From positions 3,224,001-3,288,000 of the forward strand of contig NZ_OX352321.1 of assembly GCF_947090775.1 (NCBI RefSeq): DNA of 64,000 bases, in the 5' to 3' direction. Every line of letters starts with the position of its first letter. Position 1 is the stretch's first letter. Origin of the DNA: Pseudarthrobacter sp. MM222. GTDB lineage: Bacteria > Actinomycetota > Actinomycetes > Actinomycetales > Micrococcaceae. Below the pieces are notes generated by a model. The model searched no databases. It was not told the DNA's origin and worked only from the letters and a program-made list of their open reading frames with translations. Below are positions 18,956-29,046 of this stretch, one piece after another. The position numbers and the translations under genes are program-made.

Positions 18956-19915
18956 ATGAAAACGCGGATGGAGCTCCCCGCTCTACTCAGTGCGGGACCT
19001 TTCACCATCGACGCCGCCCGGTCCTTGGGGGTGCCGAGAACCAGGCTCAGACGCTCCGATGTCAGCCACATCAGCAGGGGTCTCTACCGACCCGCGGGAT
19101 GGAGCTTCGAGTTGGAGGCCGCCGCTCGCGCCTTGTCCGCTGCGACGCCAGGAGCATGGATTTCGCACGTCACGGCCGCAAGGCTTAGATGTCAGATCTT
19201 GCCTCCGTGGCTCTCGGACTCTGAGGAGCTGCACCTGAGCAAGCCGCGGGGGCTGCCCGAGGTCCGACGCAAGGGCATCGTCGGGCACACGCTTCTGGCT
19301 TTGGACGACGAGGTCGAAACTGCGGATGGAATCCGGATCAGCACGCGTCCGAGGACGTGGCTCGACCTTGCCCGGCACTTGAGCCTGTCCGAATTGGTCT
19401 GCACGGGCGACGAGCTGGTCCGGATCCCCCGGTTCGGTCTGGAGGGACGGAGCGAGCCCTTTGCAACGATCGGCGCGCTGCGTGCAATGGTGGGCCGCCA
19501 CCCGAATCTGCAGGGAATCGTCCGGGCCCGGGCGGCCCTGGACTTGATGCGCGTGGGATCCGATTCAGGTCCGGAAACGCTGCTGCGCCTGGCGATGTGC
19601 GACGCCGGCCTCCCGGAGCCGGAGCTGCAGCTCCCGCTCCGGCCGGAGACGCCGGGTTCCCCGACGGCGGACCTTGGCTATCGCCGCCGACGGATGGCTG
19701 TCCAGTACGACGGCGGCCACCACCTGCTCCCCGCCCAGATCCTCAGCGACCGGCGCCGTGACAGAGCGTTCGAGTCAGCAGGATGGACGGTGCTGGTCCT
19801 GACGCGAGACGACCTTGCCGACGGATTCGCCGGCGCCACCGCCAGGATCAAGCGAACCCTCCGCACCGCGTACCTCAGCCCATCGTCTGCTGCCGGCTTC
19901 AGTAACGCGGATTGA
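18956..19915 (+). CDS. AbiEi-like N-domain / DUF559 (Vsr-like nuclease fold) protein
   Basis: The 319-residue protein opens with a winged-helix-like segment (about 10-55, FTIDAARSLGVPRTRLRRSDVSHISRG) like those of AbiEi-type antitoxins. Its C-terminal part (ADLGYRRRRMAVQYDGGHH, then RRRDRAFESAGWTVLVLT) resembles the DUF559 PD-(D/E)XK fold. Such proteins are frequent in Arthrobacter with no established function. It stands alone between the tandem array and a hairpin cluster. Nuclease activity is an inference only. Confidence 0.75.
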   Translation: MKTRMELPALLSAGPFTIDAARSLGVPRTRLRRSDVSHISRGLYRPAGWSFELEAAARALSAATPGAWISHVTAARLRCQILPPWLSDSEELHLSKPRGLPEVRRKGIVGHTLLALDDEVETADGIRISTRPRTWLDLARHLSLSELVCTGDELVRIPRFGLEGRSEPFATIGALRAMVGRHPNLQGIVRARAALDLMRVGSDSGPETLLRLAMCDAGLPEPELQLPLRPETPGSPTADLGYRRRRMAVQYDGGHHLLPAQILSDRRRDRAFESAGWTVLVLTRDDLADGFAGATARIKRTLRTAYLSPSSAAGFSNAD

Positions 19916-19995
19916 GTGAGCGCTCGCCCGATACCTGCACAACGTGATGGAGGGTAGGGTTTCCGCGAAGCAGACGTGAACCCTCCCCGGACGCA

Positions 19996-20062
19996 CGACG
20001 CTCCCGCACCAAAGGTGCGGGAGCGTCGGGTCAGAACCCACCAAACCTGCGGGAGCGTCGGG
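19996..20062. terminator. Strong hairpin with a third repeat copy between convergent genes
   Basis: A perfect 15-bp stem (19996-20010 with 20014-20028, loop AAA) is followed at 20049-20062 by a further copy of its right arm, GCGGGAGCGTCGGG. It lies between the DUF559 gene (plus) and the 3' end of ino1 (minus), so it may terminate both. There is no T-run. Confidence 0.65.
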
Positions 20063-20075
20063 AAGGGAGTGCGGG

Positions 20076-21161
20076 TTAGCGCTCCAGGTCGCCGCGGATG
20101 AAGGCCTCGACCTTTTCGCGGGCGAGGTCGTCGTTGAACTGCTCCGGCGGGGACTTCATGAAGTAGCTCGACGCCGAGAGCAGCGGGCCGCCGATGCCGC
20201 GGTCCAGGCCGATCTTGGCGGCGCGGATGGCGTCGATGATTACGCCGGCGGAATTGGGCGAGTCCCAGACTTCCAGCTTGTACTCCAGTGACACCGGGGC
20301 GTCGCCGAAGTTGCGTCCCTCGAGGCGCACGAAGGCCCACTTGCGGTCGTCAAGCCACTGGACGTAGTCCGACGGGCCGATGTGGACGTCCTTGGCGGCG
20401 AGCTCGGCTTCCACGTTGGACGTGACGGCCTGGGTCTTGGAGATCTTCTTGGACTCGAGGCGGTCGCGCTCCAGCATGTTCTTGAAGTCCATGTTGCCGC
20501 CGACGTTCAGCTGGTACGTGCGGTCCAGGGTGACGCCGCGGTCTTCGAAGAGCTTGGCCATGACACGGTGCGTGATGGTGGCACCGATCTGGCTCTTGAT
20601 GTCGTCGCCCACGATCGGGACGCCGGCTGCGGTGAACTTGTCCGCCCAGGCCTTGGTGCCGGCGATGAAGACCGGCAGGGCGTTGACGAACGCCACGCCG
20701 GCGTCAATCGCGCTCTGGGCGTAGAACTCCGCGGCTTCCTGCGAACCGACCGGCAGGTAGCAGACCATCACGTCCACCTTGGCGTCCTTGAGGGCCTGGA
20801 CGACGTCGACCGGCTCTTCGGCGGACTGCTCGATGGTCTCGAGGTAGTACTTGCCGAGCCCGTCGAGGGTCGGGCCGCGCTGCACGGTGACGCCGGTCGG
20901 CGGAACGTCGGCGATCTTGATGGTGTTGTTTTCACTGGCACCGATCGCGTCGGCGAGGTCGATGCCGACCTTCTTGCCGTCGACGTCGAAAGCGGCCACG
21001 AACTCCACGTCGTTGACGTGGTACTTGCCGAACTCCACGTGCATCAGACCGGGGATCGTGGCCTGCGGATCAGCGTCCTGGTAGTACTGGACGCCCTGGA
21101 CCAGCGATGCGGCACAGTTACCTACGCCGACGATTGCAACACGAATCGGATTTGAAGACAC
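20076..21161 (-). CDS. ino1: Inositol-3-phosphate synthase
   Basis: NAD-dependent conversion of glucose-6-phosphate to inositol-3-phosphate, the precursor of mycothiol (via MshA) and phosphatidylinositol. The 361-residue protein begins with a Rossmann motif [16 protein letters not shown] and contains [20 protein letters not shown] and NVGGNMDF, all typical of actinobacterial synthases. The start is the GTG at 21159-21161, preceded by AAGGAG; the frame is open upstream but without support. Confidence 0.96.
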   Translation of the reverse strand: MSSNPIRVAIVGVGNCAASLVQGVQYYQDADPQATIPGLMHVEFGKYHVNDVEFVAAFDVDGKKVGIDLADAIGASENNTIKIADVPPTGVTVQRGPTLDGLGKYYLETIEQSAEEPVDVVQALKDAKVDVMVCYLPVGSQEAAEFYAQSAIDAGVAFVNALPVFIAGTKAWADKFTAAGVPIVGDDIKSQIGATITHRVMAKLFEDRGVTLDRTYQLNVGGNMDFKNMLERDRLESKKISKTQAVTSNVEAELAAKDVHIGPSDYVQWLDDRKWAFVRLEGRNFGDAPVSLEYKLEVWDSPNSAGVIIDAIRAAKIGLDRGIGGPLLSASSYFMKSPPEQFNDDLAREKVEAFIRGDLER

Positions 21162-21272
21162 GGAACTCCTTTGAGAACAAACGTACTGTGCCCGGCGCGG
21201 AAGTACTCTGATGCACGACGGCGGCTGGCGGGCACGGCGCCATACGGCGCCCCTTAGCATTCTAGTCAACGG

Positions 21273-21307
21273 TACCGGGGCCGTGGTTGTTCCCCGCGGC
21301 CCCGGTA
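21273..21307 (-). terminator. Hairpin between aldo/keto reductase and ino1
   Basis: An 11-bp perfect stem TACCGGGGCCG (21273-21283) with CGGCCCCGGTA (21297-21307) lies directly after the reductase stop. It probably ends the glgX-treY-treZ operon. On the minus strand TTGACTAGAAT follows immediately, a possible promoter region for ino1. Confidence 0.65.
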
Positions 21308-21329
21308 TTTCTGTTACACGGCAGGGCCG

Positions 21330-22367
21330 TTACTTCTGGGCCCAGAGATTGATGTCCGACTCGACGGCGAACTTGTCGATCGCCGCGAGTTCGTCGGCCG
21401 AGAAGTCGAGGTTGTTGATGGCGGACAGGGTGTCCTCCAACTGGGCGACACTGGAGGCGCCCACCAGTGCGGAGGTGACCGGCGAGCCCTTCGGCTGGTC
21501 CCGCAGGATCCAGGCAACGGCCATCTGCGCCAACGACTGCCCGCGGCCGGCAGCAATCCCGTGCAGGCCGCGGATCCGGTCCAATTTCTCGTCAGTGATG
21601 GCATCCTCGGACAGGAAGCGTGCCTTCGCGGCTCGGGAATCCGCGGGAATTCCGTTGAGGTAGCGGTCGGTGAGCATTCCCTGTGCCAGCGGCGAGAAGG
21701 CGATGGAGCCCGCCCCTACCTCGTCAAGTGCCTCGTACAGGTTGGGGCTGCCGTTTTCGGTCCAGCGGTTGAGCATGGAGTAGCTGGGCTGGTGGATCAG
21801 CAGCGGGGTGCCCAGTTCCTTCAGGATCCGGGCCGCCTCCAGGGTCTGCTCCGGCGTGTAGGAGGAGATGCCAGCGTACAGGGCCTTGCCGGAACGGACG
21901 GCATAGTCCAGCGCCCCCATGGTCTCTTCCAAAGGGGTTTCGGGGTCGGGACGGTGGCTGTAAAAGATGTCCACGTAGTCGAGGCCCATCCGCTGCAGGG
22001 ACTGGTCCAGGCTCGAGATCAGGTACTTGCGTGATCCCCACTCTCCGTAGGGGCCCGGCCACATGTAGTAGCCGGCCTTGGTGGAGATCACCAGTTCGTC
22101 GCGGTAGGGCCTGAAGTCGTCCTGCAGGTGCCGTCCGAAGTTGGTCTCGGCGGAACCGTCCGGCGGACCGTAATTGTTGGCCAGGTCGAAGTGGTTTACG
22201 CCGAGGTCGAAGGCTCGGCGAAGAATGGCACGCTGTTCGTCGAAGCGCTTGTCGTCGCCGAAGTTGTGCCACAGGCCCAGCGAAATGGCCGGCAGTTTCA
22301 GGCCGCTGCGTCCCACCCTGCGGTAGGGCATGGAGTCATATCGGTTCTCAGCCGCAACATAAGTCAT
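21330..22367 (-). CDS. Aldo/keto reductase, YghZ (L-glyceraldehyde-3-phosphate reductase) type
   Basis: NADPH-dependent TIM-barrel reductase of 345 residues. The catalytic tetrad is visible as Asp61 and Tyr66 (FDLANNYGPPDGSAE), Lys97 (STKAGY) and His138 (FYSHRPDPE). The YMWPGPYGEWGSRKYL stretch is characteristic of the YghZ subgroup. It lies 15 bases after treZ and so belongs to the trehalose operon, although a metabolic link is not obvious; detoxification of aldehydes is one possibility. Confidence 0.92.
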   Translation of the reverse strand: MTYVAAENRYDSMPYRRVGRSGLKLPAISLGLWHNFGDDKRFDEQRAILRRAFDLGVNHFDLANNYGPPDGSAETNFGRHLQDDFRPYRDELVISTKAGYYMWPGPYGEWGSRKYLISSLDQSLQRMGLDYVDIFYSHRPDPETPLEETMGALDYAVRSGKALYAGISSYTPEQTLEAARILKELGTPLLIHQPSYSMLNRWTENGSPNLYEALDEVGAGSIAFSPLAQGMLTDRYLNGIPADSRAAKARFLSEDAITDEKLDRIRGLHGIAAGRGQSLAQMAVAWILRDQPKGSPVTSALVGASSVAQLEDTLSAINNLDFSADELAAIDKFAVESDINLWAQK

Positions 22368-22382
22368 GCGTAGGGTCCTGTC

Positions 22383-24158
22383 CTATTCCGAAATGATGGC
22401 GGCACTGTGGCCGGGAAGATCGAGGTGGCCGCCGCCGCCAGTGCCGTTTAGCACGGCGGCGTCGTCCGTTGCCAGCAGCAGGGAGGCGCCGCTGACGGAA
22501 ATTCGCCGCGGCTCCGTCGAGAAGTTCATCGCCACCCGGACCCGGCCGCGCCGCAGCACAAGCCAGCCCTCCGCCTCACTGAAGTCCACGGCGGTGTCCT
22601 CGAAGCCGAGGCCGGTGAGCTCCGGCGTCGAACGGCGCAGCGCGATCAGCGAGCGGTAGAGCTCCAGCAGCCGGGCGTGGTCCCCGTCCGCGGCCTCAGA
22701 CCAGTCCAGCTTGGAACGCTTGAATGTTTCCGGGTCCTGGGGATCCGGCACCACGGCAGGGTCCCAGCCCATCCGCTCGAATTCCTTGATCCGGCCTTCC
22801 GCGGTGGCCTTGCCGAGTTCCGGCTCCGGGTGGGAGGTAAAGAACTGCCACGGCGTGGTGGCCCCGTATTCCTCCCCCATGAACAGCATCGGGGTGAAGG
22901 GTGAGGTCAGGGTCGCGACGGCGGCGAGCGCCAGCCGGCCGTACGGCAGCGACTGGGACAGCCGGTCACCGGTGGCCCGGTTGCCGATCTGGTCGTGGTT
23001 CTGGCTGCAGACCACGAGCGCGGCCGGGTGGACGAGGGCCGGGTTGATCGGCCGGCCGTGGTGCCGCTCCCGGAAGGTGGAGTAGCTGCCGTCGTGGAAG
23101 AACCCGGAGCGCAGGACCTTGGCCAGTGCCTCCAGGGACTCGAAGTCCTCGTAATAGCCCGTCGCCTCGCCGCTGACGTTGACGTGGACTGCGTGATGGA
23201 AGTCGTCGCTCCACTGCCCGGCCAGCCCGTACCCGTTGACGTCCCGCGGGTAGAGCAGGCGCGGATTGTTGAGGTCAGACTCGGCGATCAAGGTGGCGGG
23301 ACGCCCGGTTTCGGCGGCGACCTCGTCGGCGAGCGCGCCGAAGTCCTCCAGCAGGTGCACTGCCCGCTCGTCCTTGAAGGCGTGGACGGCGTCGAGGCGC
23401 AGCCCATCCACATGGTAGTCCCGCAGCCACATCGCGGCGTTGTCCAGGATGTAGCGGCGCACCTCGTCGGAGCCTGGGCCGTCGAGGTTAACCGAGTCGC
23501 CCCAGGTGTTGCCCTCCCCGGACTTGAGGTACGGCCCGAACTTCGGCAGGTAGTTTCCGCTCGGACCGAGGTGGTTGTACACCACGTCCTGGATGACGCC
23601 GAGGCCGGCCGCGTGGGCTGCGTCGACAAACCGCTGGTACGCGGCGGGGCCACCGTAGCCCTCGTGCACGGCGTACCAGAGCACGCCGTCGTAGCCCCAG
23701 TTGTGCGTGCCGTTGAAGCCGTTGACCGGCAGGAGCTCGACGAAGTCAATCCCGAGCCCGGCCAAATAGTCCAGCTTTTCTGCGGCGGCGTCCAGGGTTC
23801 CGTCAGGAGTGAAGGTGCCCACGTGAAGCTCGTAGATCACGGCACCCTGCAGCGCACGGCCCTCCCACTGGCCGTCCGCCCACGCGTGGCTGGCGGCGTC
23901 GAAGGTCCGCGAGAGGGAATGGACCCCCTCCGGCTGCCGCCGGGACCGCGGGTCCGGCAGCGGCGTGGTCTCCCCGTCGACGAGGTAGCCGTAGTCCACC
24001 TCCCCCTCGGCCGGAGCGCCGGCGGCTGTCCACCAGCCGTCCCGCTCCGCACCGGCGCGGTTCATCGGGTACTGCTGCCCGGCAGCAAGCAGGGTGACCG
24101 CCTGCGCTTCCGGGGCCCAGAGATCGAAGCGTTCGCTTCCGTGTGCAGGCAAGGTCAT
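22383..24158 (-). CDS. treZ: Malto-oligosyltrehalose trehalohydrolase TreZ
   Basis: GH13 enzyme releasing trehalose from maltooligosyl-trehalose made by TreY. The 591-residue protein has an N-terminal beta-domain ([14 protein letters not shown]), conserved region [11 protein letters not shown], nucleophile Asp256 in [11 protein letters not shown] and acid Glu293 in LIAESDLN. It lies 39 bases downstream of treY. Confidence 0.96.
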   Translation of the reverse strand: MTLPAHGSERFDLWAPEAQAVTLLAAGQQYPMNRAGAERDGWWTAAGAPAEGEVDYGYLVDGETTPLPDPRSRRQPEGVHSLSRTFDAASHAWADGQWEGRALQGAVIYELHVGTFTPDGTLDAAAEKLDYLAGLGIDFVELLPVNGFNGTHNWGYDGVLWYAVHEGYGGPAAYQRFVDAAHAAGLGVIQDVVYNHLGPSGNYLPKFGPYLKSGEGNTWGDSVNLDGPGSDEVRRYILDNAAMWLRDYHVDGLRLDAVHAFKDERAVHLLEDFGALADEVAAETGRPATLIAESDLNNPRLLYPRDVNGYGLAGQWSDDFHHAVHVNVSGEATGYYEDFESLEALAKVLRSGFFHDGSYSTFRERHHGRPINPALVHPAALVVCSQNHDQIGNRATGDRLSQSLPYGRLALAAVATLTSPFTPMLFMGEEYGATTPWQFFTSHPEPELGKATAEGRIKEFERMGWDPAVVPDPQDPETFKRSKLDWSEAADGDHARLLELYRSLIALRRSTPELTGLGFEDTAVDFSEAEGWLVLRRGRVRVAMNFSTEPRRISVSGASLLLATDDAAVLNGTGGGGHLDLPGHSAAIISE

Positions 24159-24197
24159 TGCATTCTTCCGTTCCCCATGTCGGTGTTTCAGGTGTGC

Positions 24198-26522
24198 TTA
24201 GGCGGTGGGCACCAGCAGGGCGACCGGGTAGGTCGCCAGGATCTGCCCCACCTGGACCTCGCCGGGGCCAAAGGACCGGCCCGTCAGCTCGTCGGTCATG
24301 GCGGTGTCCAGGCGGATCGCAGTGTCCTGCCAGCCGCCCTTCTGCTCCAGTCCGCGCGGCAGCCGGGTCGCGAGCGTAAGGGCTCCCGCCGAACCGCCGC
24401 CGCGGTTGAACGCCAGCAGATGCCCTGCCGCCGGACCGGAGGCTGTTACCGGCGTGTAGCCGGTGAAGAGTTCCGGCCGGTCGCGGCGCAGGCGAAGAGC
24501 CCGCGAGGTCACCAGCAGCTTCGCCGTTTCGTCCAGGAACGACGCCGGCCGCTCGCCGGCGTCGAGCGCGGCCAGGGCCCGCTTCCGGGCGTCGAAGCTG
24601 AAGGGGCGGCGGTTGTCCGGGTCCGTCAACGACCGGTCCCAGAATTCCGTGCCCTGGTAAACGTCCGGGACACCGGGCATGGTCAGCTGAACCAGCTTGG
24701 CGCCCAGGGCATTGGCGGCACCGTACGGGTCCAGCTGTGCCACCAGCTTCTCCAGTTCGGCGCGCACCTCGGCGTTGTCGAAGGCGGCGTCGACGACGGC
24801 CGTGAGCTTTTCCTCAAAGCCCGCGTCCGGATCCGTCCAGTTGGTCGAATTGCCCGCCTCGCGGGCAGCCTTCTGCGCATAGGACTGCAGCCTGTCGCGG
24901 TCAGCCGGCCACGCGCCGGCGATTGCCTGCCACAACAGGTTGGCCAGCGGACCGTCCGGCAGCGGCGCGAGTTGCTGCAACCGGGTGAGGGATGCTTTCC
25001 ATTCGGAAGCCAGCTCCGCGAGCACCGAAATCCGGGCGCGGGTGTCCTCGCTGCGTTTTGTGTCGTGGGTGCTGAGCGTGGTCATGGACAGCGGAAGCTC
25101 CGCCTGGCGGCGTGCCATCCGGACATGGAACTCCTCCGGCGCGACGGCGAACTCCGTAGGATCCGCCCCGACCTCGGTGAGGGTACCCAGCCTGGTGTAG
25201 CGGAAGAACGCTGTGTCTTCCACACCCTTAGCCATGACCATGCCGGAGGTCTGCTGGAAACGGCGTCCCAGTTCCTCCTCCGCGTCCAGCAACAGCGGCA
25301 GCAGCACGCCGACGGCGGTGTCCAGTTCAGGACGCCGCCGGACGGCAAGCTCGCAGGCTTCCTTCAGGACTTCGGCGCCGGTCGGCAGGTAGCTGCGGTA
25401 GACCGGGAAGGCCGCGATGATTTCGGACAGCGCATCAGCGGCGGCCTCAACCGAAAGGCCGGCTCCGGCTGGCACCAGGCGGGCAAGCCGGAGCATCTCC
25501 GAGTGCAGGATACCGTCCGTGATCCTGCGCTTGGTGCCGCGGATCATCTCCTCGTAGTCGGCGGCCTGGCCGCCGCGCAGCTCGGTGTCCAGCGCATCCA
25601 GCGGTCCCTGGCCGGCGGCGTCGATGAAGACCCTGTCCACGTCCGCCAGGGCGTCGTAGCCGGTGGTGCCTTCGCACTCAAAGCTGGGCGGAAGCGTTTC
25701 CCCGGGCTCGAGGATCTTCTCGATCAACAGGTAGCTGCCGCCGGTGACCTTACGCAGCCGGCGCAGGTAGCCTTCCGGGTCGGCGAGACCGTCCGGGTGG
25801 TCGATCCGCAGCCCGTCCACCAGTCCCTCGCGGAACCAGCGCACAATCTCCTCGTGGGCCTCGTCGAAGACCTCCGGGATCTCGACCCGGATGCCGGCGA
25901 GGCTGTTGACCGCGAAGAACCGGCGGTAGTTCAGTTCGTTGTCCGCCCGGCGCCAGCCGATCAGCTCATAGTGCTGCCGGTCGTGGACCTCGCGGGGGTC
26001 ATCGGCAGTGGAGTCACCTGCGGTGTAGCTGCCTTCGGCGAGCGGGAAGCGGTGGTCGTAGTACCGCAGCTCCCCGTCACGGATCTCGAGGGCGTCGAGG
26101 TCGGAGTCGTCCCCGAGCACGGGGATCCGGATGCGGCCGCCGCCGAAGTCCCAGTCGACGTCGAACGCCTGGGCGTAGCGGGACTGCTGTCCCTCCTTGA
26201 GGAGCGACCACCACCACGGGTTCTGGGCGGGCGTTGCCACGCCCACGTGGTTGGGCACGATGTCGACGAGGACGCCCATGCCGGCTTCCCGGGCGGCGCG
26301 GGAGGCCGCGATAAGCCCCTCGGCGCCGCCGCGGTCAGGGTCGACGACGGCGGGATCGGTGACGTCGTAGCCGTGGTCCGAGCCCTGTTCCGCTGTCAGG
26401 ATCGGCGACAGGTAGATCCAGTCCACGCCGAGCGACTTCAGGTACGGCACCATGTCGGCGGCGTCCTGGAGCGTGAAGCCGGACCGGATCTGCAGCCGGT
26501 AGGTGGATGCGGGCGTCCTCAC
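24198..26522 (-). CDS. treY: Malto-oligosyltrehalose synthase TreY
   Basis: GH13 isomerase that turns the reducing-end alpha-1,4 bond of maltodextrins into alpha,alpha-1,1. The 774-residue protein opens [19 protein letters not shown], has [10 protein letters not shown], nucleophile Asp241 in LRIDHPDGL and Glu268 in [11 protein letters not shown]. It ends [16 protein letters not shown]. The GTG start overlaps the glgX stop by four bases (GTGA), so it is translationally coupled to the debranching enzyme that supplies its substrate. Confidence 0.97.
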   Translation of the reverse strand: MRTPASTYRLQIRSGFTLQDAADMVPYLKSLGVDWIYLSPILTAEQGSDHGYDVTDPAVVDPDRGGAEGLIAASRAAREAGMGVLVDIVPNHVGVATPAQNPWWWSLLKEGQQSRYAQAFDVDWDFGGGRIRIPVLGDDSDLDALEIRDGELRYYDHRFPLAEGSYTAGDSTADDPREVHDRQHYELIGWRRADNELNYRRFFAVNSLAGIRVEIPEVFDEAHEEIVRWFREGLVDGLRIDHPDGLADPEGYLRRLRKVTGGSYLLIEKILEPGETLPPSFECEGTTGYDALADVDRVFIDAAGQGPLDALDTELRGGQAADYEEMIRGTKRRITDGILHSEMLRLARLVPAGAGLSVEAAADALSEIIAAFPVYRSYLPTGAEVLKEACELAVRRRPELDTAVGVLLPLLLDAEEELGRRFQQTSGMVMAKGVEDTAFFRYTRLGTLTEVGADPTEFAVAPEEFHVRMARRQAELPLSMTTLSTHDTKRSEDTRARISVLAELASEWKASLTRLQQLAPLPDGPLANLLWQAIAGAWPADRDRLQSYAQKAAREAGNSTNWTDPDAGFEEKLTAVVDAAFDNAEVRAELEKLVAQLDPYGAANALGAKLVQLTMPGVPDVYQGTEFWDRSLTDPDNRRPFSFDARKRALAALDAGERPASFLDETAKLLVTSRALRLRRDRPELFTGYTPVTASGPAAGHLLAFNRGGGSAGALTLATRLPRGLEQKGGWQDTAIRLDTAMTDELTGRSFGPGEVQVGQILATYPVALLVPTA

Positions 26523-28957
26523 TTGGCCGGTCCCTTCCGGGTCCTGGGCTTCTTGGTCTCCGACTTTTTCGAGGCGGATCCCTTCGTTGTGCCCTTTGCG
26601 GCGCTCTTGGTATCGCCCTTGCCGGAATCGTCGGCGGAACCCTTGGCGGGCTCCTCCGCAGCCGGGGTTTCCGGGGCCGCTTCGGCCTCCGGAGCGGGTG
26701 CCTCGGCGGTCGCTGCACTCTCGGGGGCCGGCGTTTCGGGCGTCTCCGGAGGAGCTACTGCCGCAGCAGCAGCGCCTTCCTGATGCTCGTCCTCATGCTC
26801 AGCCATGGCGGCCAGGGAAGCGGCCGCGGAGAAGTCCACTTCCACCTCAGGGCCCGAGTAGGCGCGCAGCACCACGAGGGACTTGGCCGCCAGCTGCAGC
26901 ACGGATCCTGCCTTGACGGGATGTTCCGTGTCGGCCTGGTCGGCGGTGTCCACCAGGACATCCCAGAACGGCGAGTACTCCTCGGCCGGCAGCTGGAAGT
27001 CCACATTGTCATCGTGGGCATTGAAGGCCAGCAGGAAGCTGTCGTCGGTAATCCGTCGTCCGCGGGAATCCTGTTCCTGGATTCCGTGGCCGTTGTAGAA
27101 CACGCCGATGCTCCGGCCGAAACCGCTGTCCCAGTCCTCGGGGAGCATTTCCCTGCCGTCGGTGTTCAGCCAGACGATGTCCGGGAGCTTCTCGCCCTCG
27201 CCGCGTCGCACGGGGCGGCCGTCAAAGAAGCGGCTGCGCCGGAAGGTGGGGTGGTCGTGGCGAATCTTGTTGACCACCGCGGTGAACTCCACGAGGGGCT
27301 GGTCCATCGCATCCCAGTGAATCCAGCTCAGTTCGGAGTCTTGGGCGTAAGTGTTGTTGTTGCCTTGCTGCGTGCGGCCCAGCTCGTCGCCGTGCAGCAG
27401 CATCGGGACACCCTGGGAGAGCAGCAGCGTGGCGATGAAGTTTCGCTGCTGGCGGGCGCGCAGGGTGAGCACCTTTTCGTCGTCGGTGTCCCCTTCGGCG
27501 CCGCAGTTCCAGGACCGGTTGTGCGATTCGCCGTCGTTGTTGTCTTCGCCGTTGGCGTCGTTGTGCTTCTCGTTGTAGGAGACGAGGTCGCGCATCGTAA
27601 AGCCGTCGTGTGCGGTGACGAAGTTGATCGAAGCGACGGGGCGGCGGGCGGAGCTCTCGTAGAGGTCCGCGGAACCGGTAAGCCGGGAGGCAAACTCGCC
27701 GAGGGTCGAGGGTTCGCCGCGCCAGAAGTCACGGACAGTGTCGCGGTATTTGCCGTTCCACTCGGTCCACTGCGGCGGGAAGTTGCCCACCTGGTAGCCG
27801 CCGGGACCGACGTCCCACGGCTCGGCGATCAGCTTGACCTGGGAGACGATGGGGTCCTGCTGGATGAGTTCGAAGAAGGTGGAGAGCTTGTCCACATCAT
27901 AGAATTCGCGGGCCAGCGTGGACGCGAGGTCAAAGCGGAAGCCGTCGACGTGCATTTCCGTCACCCAGTAGCGCAGGGAGTCCATGAGCAGCTGCAGGGA
28001 GTGCGGGTGCCGGACGTTCAGCGAGTTGCCGGTGCCGGTGTAGTCCATGTAGTGCTTCTGGTCGTCGTCGACCAGGCGGTAGTACGCGGCGTTGTCGATG
28101 CCCTTGAAGGACAACGTGGGGCCGAGGTGGTTGCCCTCCGCGGTGTGGTTGTAGACCACGTCCAGGATCACTTCGATGCCGGCCCTGTGCAGCTCGCGGA
28201 CCATGGCCTTGAATTCCTGGACCTGGTGCCCGACGTCGCCGGAGGAACTGTAGGTGTTCTGCGGGGCAAAGAAGCCGATGGTGTTGTAGCCCCAGTAGTT
28301 ATTAAGGCCCTTCTCCACCAGCGTGCCGTCGTTAACGAATTGGTGGACCGGCATGAGCTCGATCGCCGTGACCCCAAGCTTCTGGAGGTGCTCGATCACG
28401 GCCGGGTGCGCCACACCGGCGTAGGTGCCGCGCTGCTCTTCGGGGACCTCGGGGTGCAGCTCCGTCAGGCCCTTGACGTGTGCCTCGTAAATCACCGATT
28501 CGTGGTACGGAATGCGCAGCTGGCGGTCGCCGTCCCACTCGAAAAACGGGTTGATGACGACGCCGTGCATCGTGTGCGGCGCGGAGTCGCTGTCGTTGCG
28601 CGAGTCGGGGTCGCCGAACTCATAGGAGAAGAGCGCCGGGTCCCAATCGATCTGGCCCTGGACGGCCTTGGCGTAGGGGTCCATCAGCAGTTTGTTGGGG
28701 TTGAAGCGGTTGCCGCGATCCGGTTCGTACGGTCCGTGGACGCGGTAGCCGTACTTCTGTCCGGGCTGGATGTGCGGCAGGTAGCAGTGCCAGACGTAAC
28801 CGTCGATCTCGGTGAGTTCGATCCTGGTCTCTGTCAGGTCGTCGGACAGGAGACAAAGCTCCACCCGTTCAGCGCGTTCGCTGAACAGGGCAAAGTTTGT
28901 GCCGGTGCCGTCAAAAGTGGCTCCCAACGGATAAGCCGATCCGGGCCAGACTTCCAT
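26519..28957 (-). CDS. glgX: Glycogen debranching enzyme GlgX with long low-complexity tail
   Basis: GH13 isoamylase-type enzyme that removes alpha-1,6 branches of glycogen. The 812-residue protein has an N-terminal CBM48-like region, [12 protein letters not shown], nucleophile Asp343 in GFRFDLAS and acid Glu379 in LIAEPWDVG. After the catalytic body ends near residue 715, about 97 extra residues follow: an Ala/Pro/Glu-rich acidic part, then a Lys-rich basic end ([17 protein letters not shown]). The ATG at 28957 follows GAGGAGA. First gene of glgX-treY-treZ-reductase. Confidence 0.95.
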   Translation of the reverse strand: MEVWPGSAYPLGATFDGTGTNFALFSERAERVELCLLSDDLTETRIELTEIDGYVWHCYLPHIQPGQKYGYRVHGPYEPDRGNRFNPNKLLMDPYAKAVQGQIDWDPALFSYEFGDPDSRNDSDSAPHTMHGVVINPFFEWDGDRQLRIPYHESVIYEAHVKGLTELHPEVPEEQRGTYAGVAHPAVIEHLQKLGVTAIELMPVHQFVNDGTLVEKGLNNYWGYNTIGFFAPQNTYSSSGDVGHQVQEFKAMVRELHRAGIEVILDVVYNHTAEGNHLGPTLSFKGIDNAAYYRLVDDDQKHYMDYTGTGNSLNVRHPHSLQLLMDSLRYWVTEMHVDGFRFDLASTLAREFYDVDKLSTFFELIQQDPIVSQVKLIAEPWDVGPGGYQVGNFPPQWTEWNGKYRDTVRDFWRGEPSTLGEFASRLTGSADLYESSARRPVASINFVTAHDGFTMRDLVSYNEKHNDANGEDNNDGESHNRSWNCGAEGDTDDEKVLTLRARQQRNFIATLLLSQGVPMLLHGDELGRTQQGNNNTYAQDSELSWIHWDAMDQPLVEFTAVVNKIRHDHPTFRRSRFFDGRPVRRGEGEKLPDIVWLNTDGREMLPEDWDSGFGRSIGVFYNGHGIQEQDSRGRRITDDSFLLAFNAHDDNVDFQLPAEEYSPFWDVLVDTADQADTEHPVKAGSVLQLAAKSLVVLRAYSGPEVEVDFSAAASLAAMAEHEDEHQEGAAAAAVAPPETPETPAPESAATAEAPAPEAEAAPETPAAEEPAKGSADDSGKGDTKSAAKGTTKGSASKKSETKKPRTRKGPAK

Positions 28958-28995
28958 GTGTTCTCCTCATGCGATGCGGACAATCTCTAGACAGA

Positions 28996-29009
28996 CTACT
29001 GGTAAGTAG
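28996..29009. promoter_or_regulatory. Small palindrome upstream of glgX
   Basis: CTACT-GGTA-AGTAG lies about 40 bases before the glgX start, in a locally AT-richer stretch between nnr and glgX. It may be an operator in the trehalose operon promoter; binding protein unknown. Confidence 0.3.
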
Positions 29010-29046
29010 GGTTACTATCCCTGTCGGCGCGGTTTTGTGACCTTCG

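Noticed and set aside
22995..26783. 1262-codon open frame on the plus strand
   Set aside because: It runs antisense to treZ, treY and the end of glgX, which have full catalytic motifs. The frame stays open because of high third-position GC, and the product looks like no protein family.
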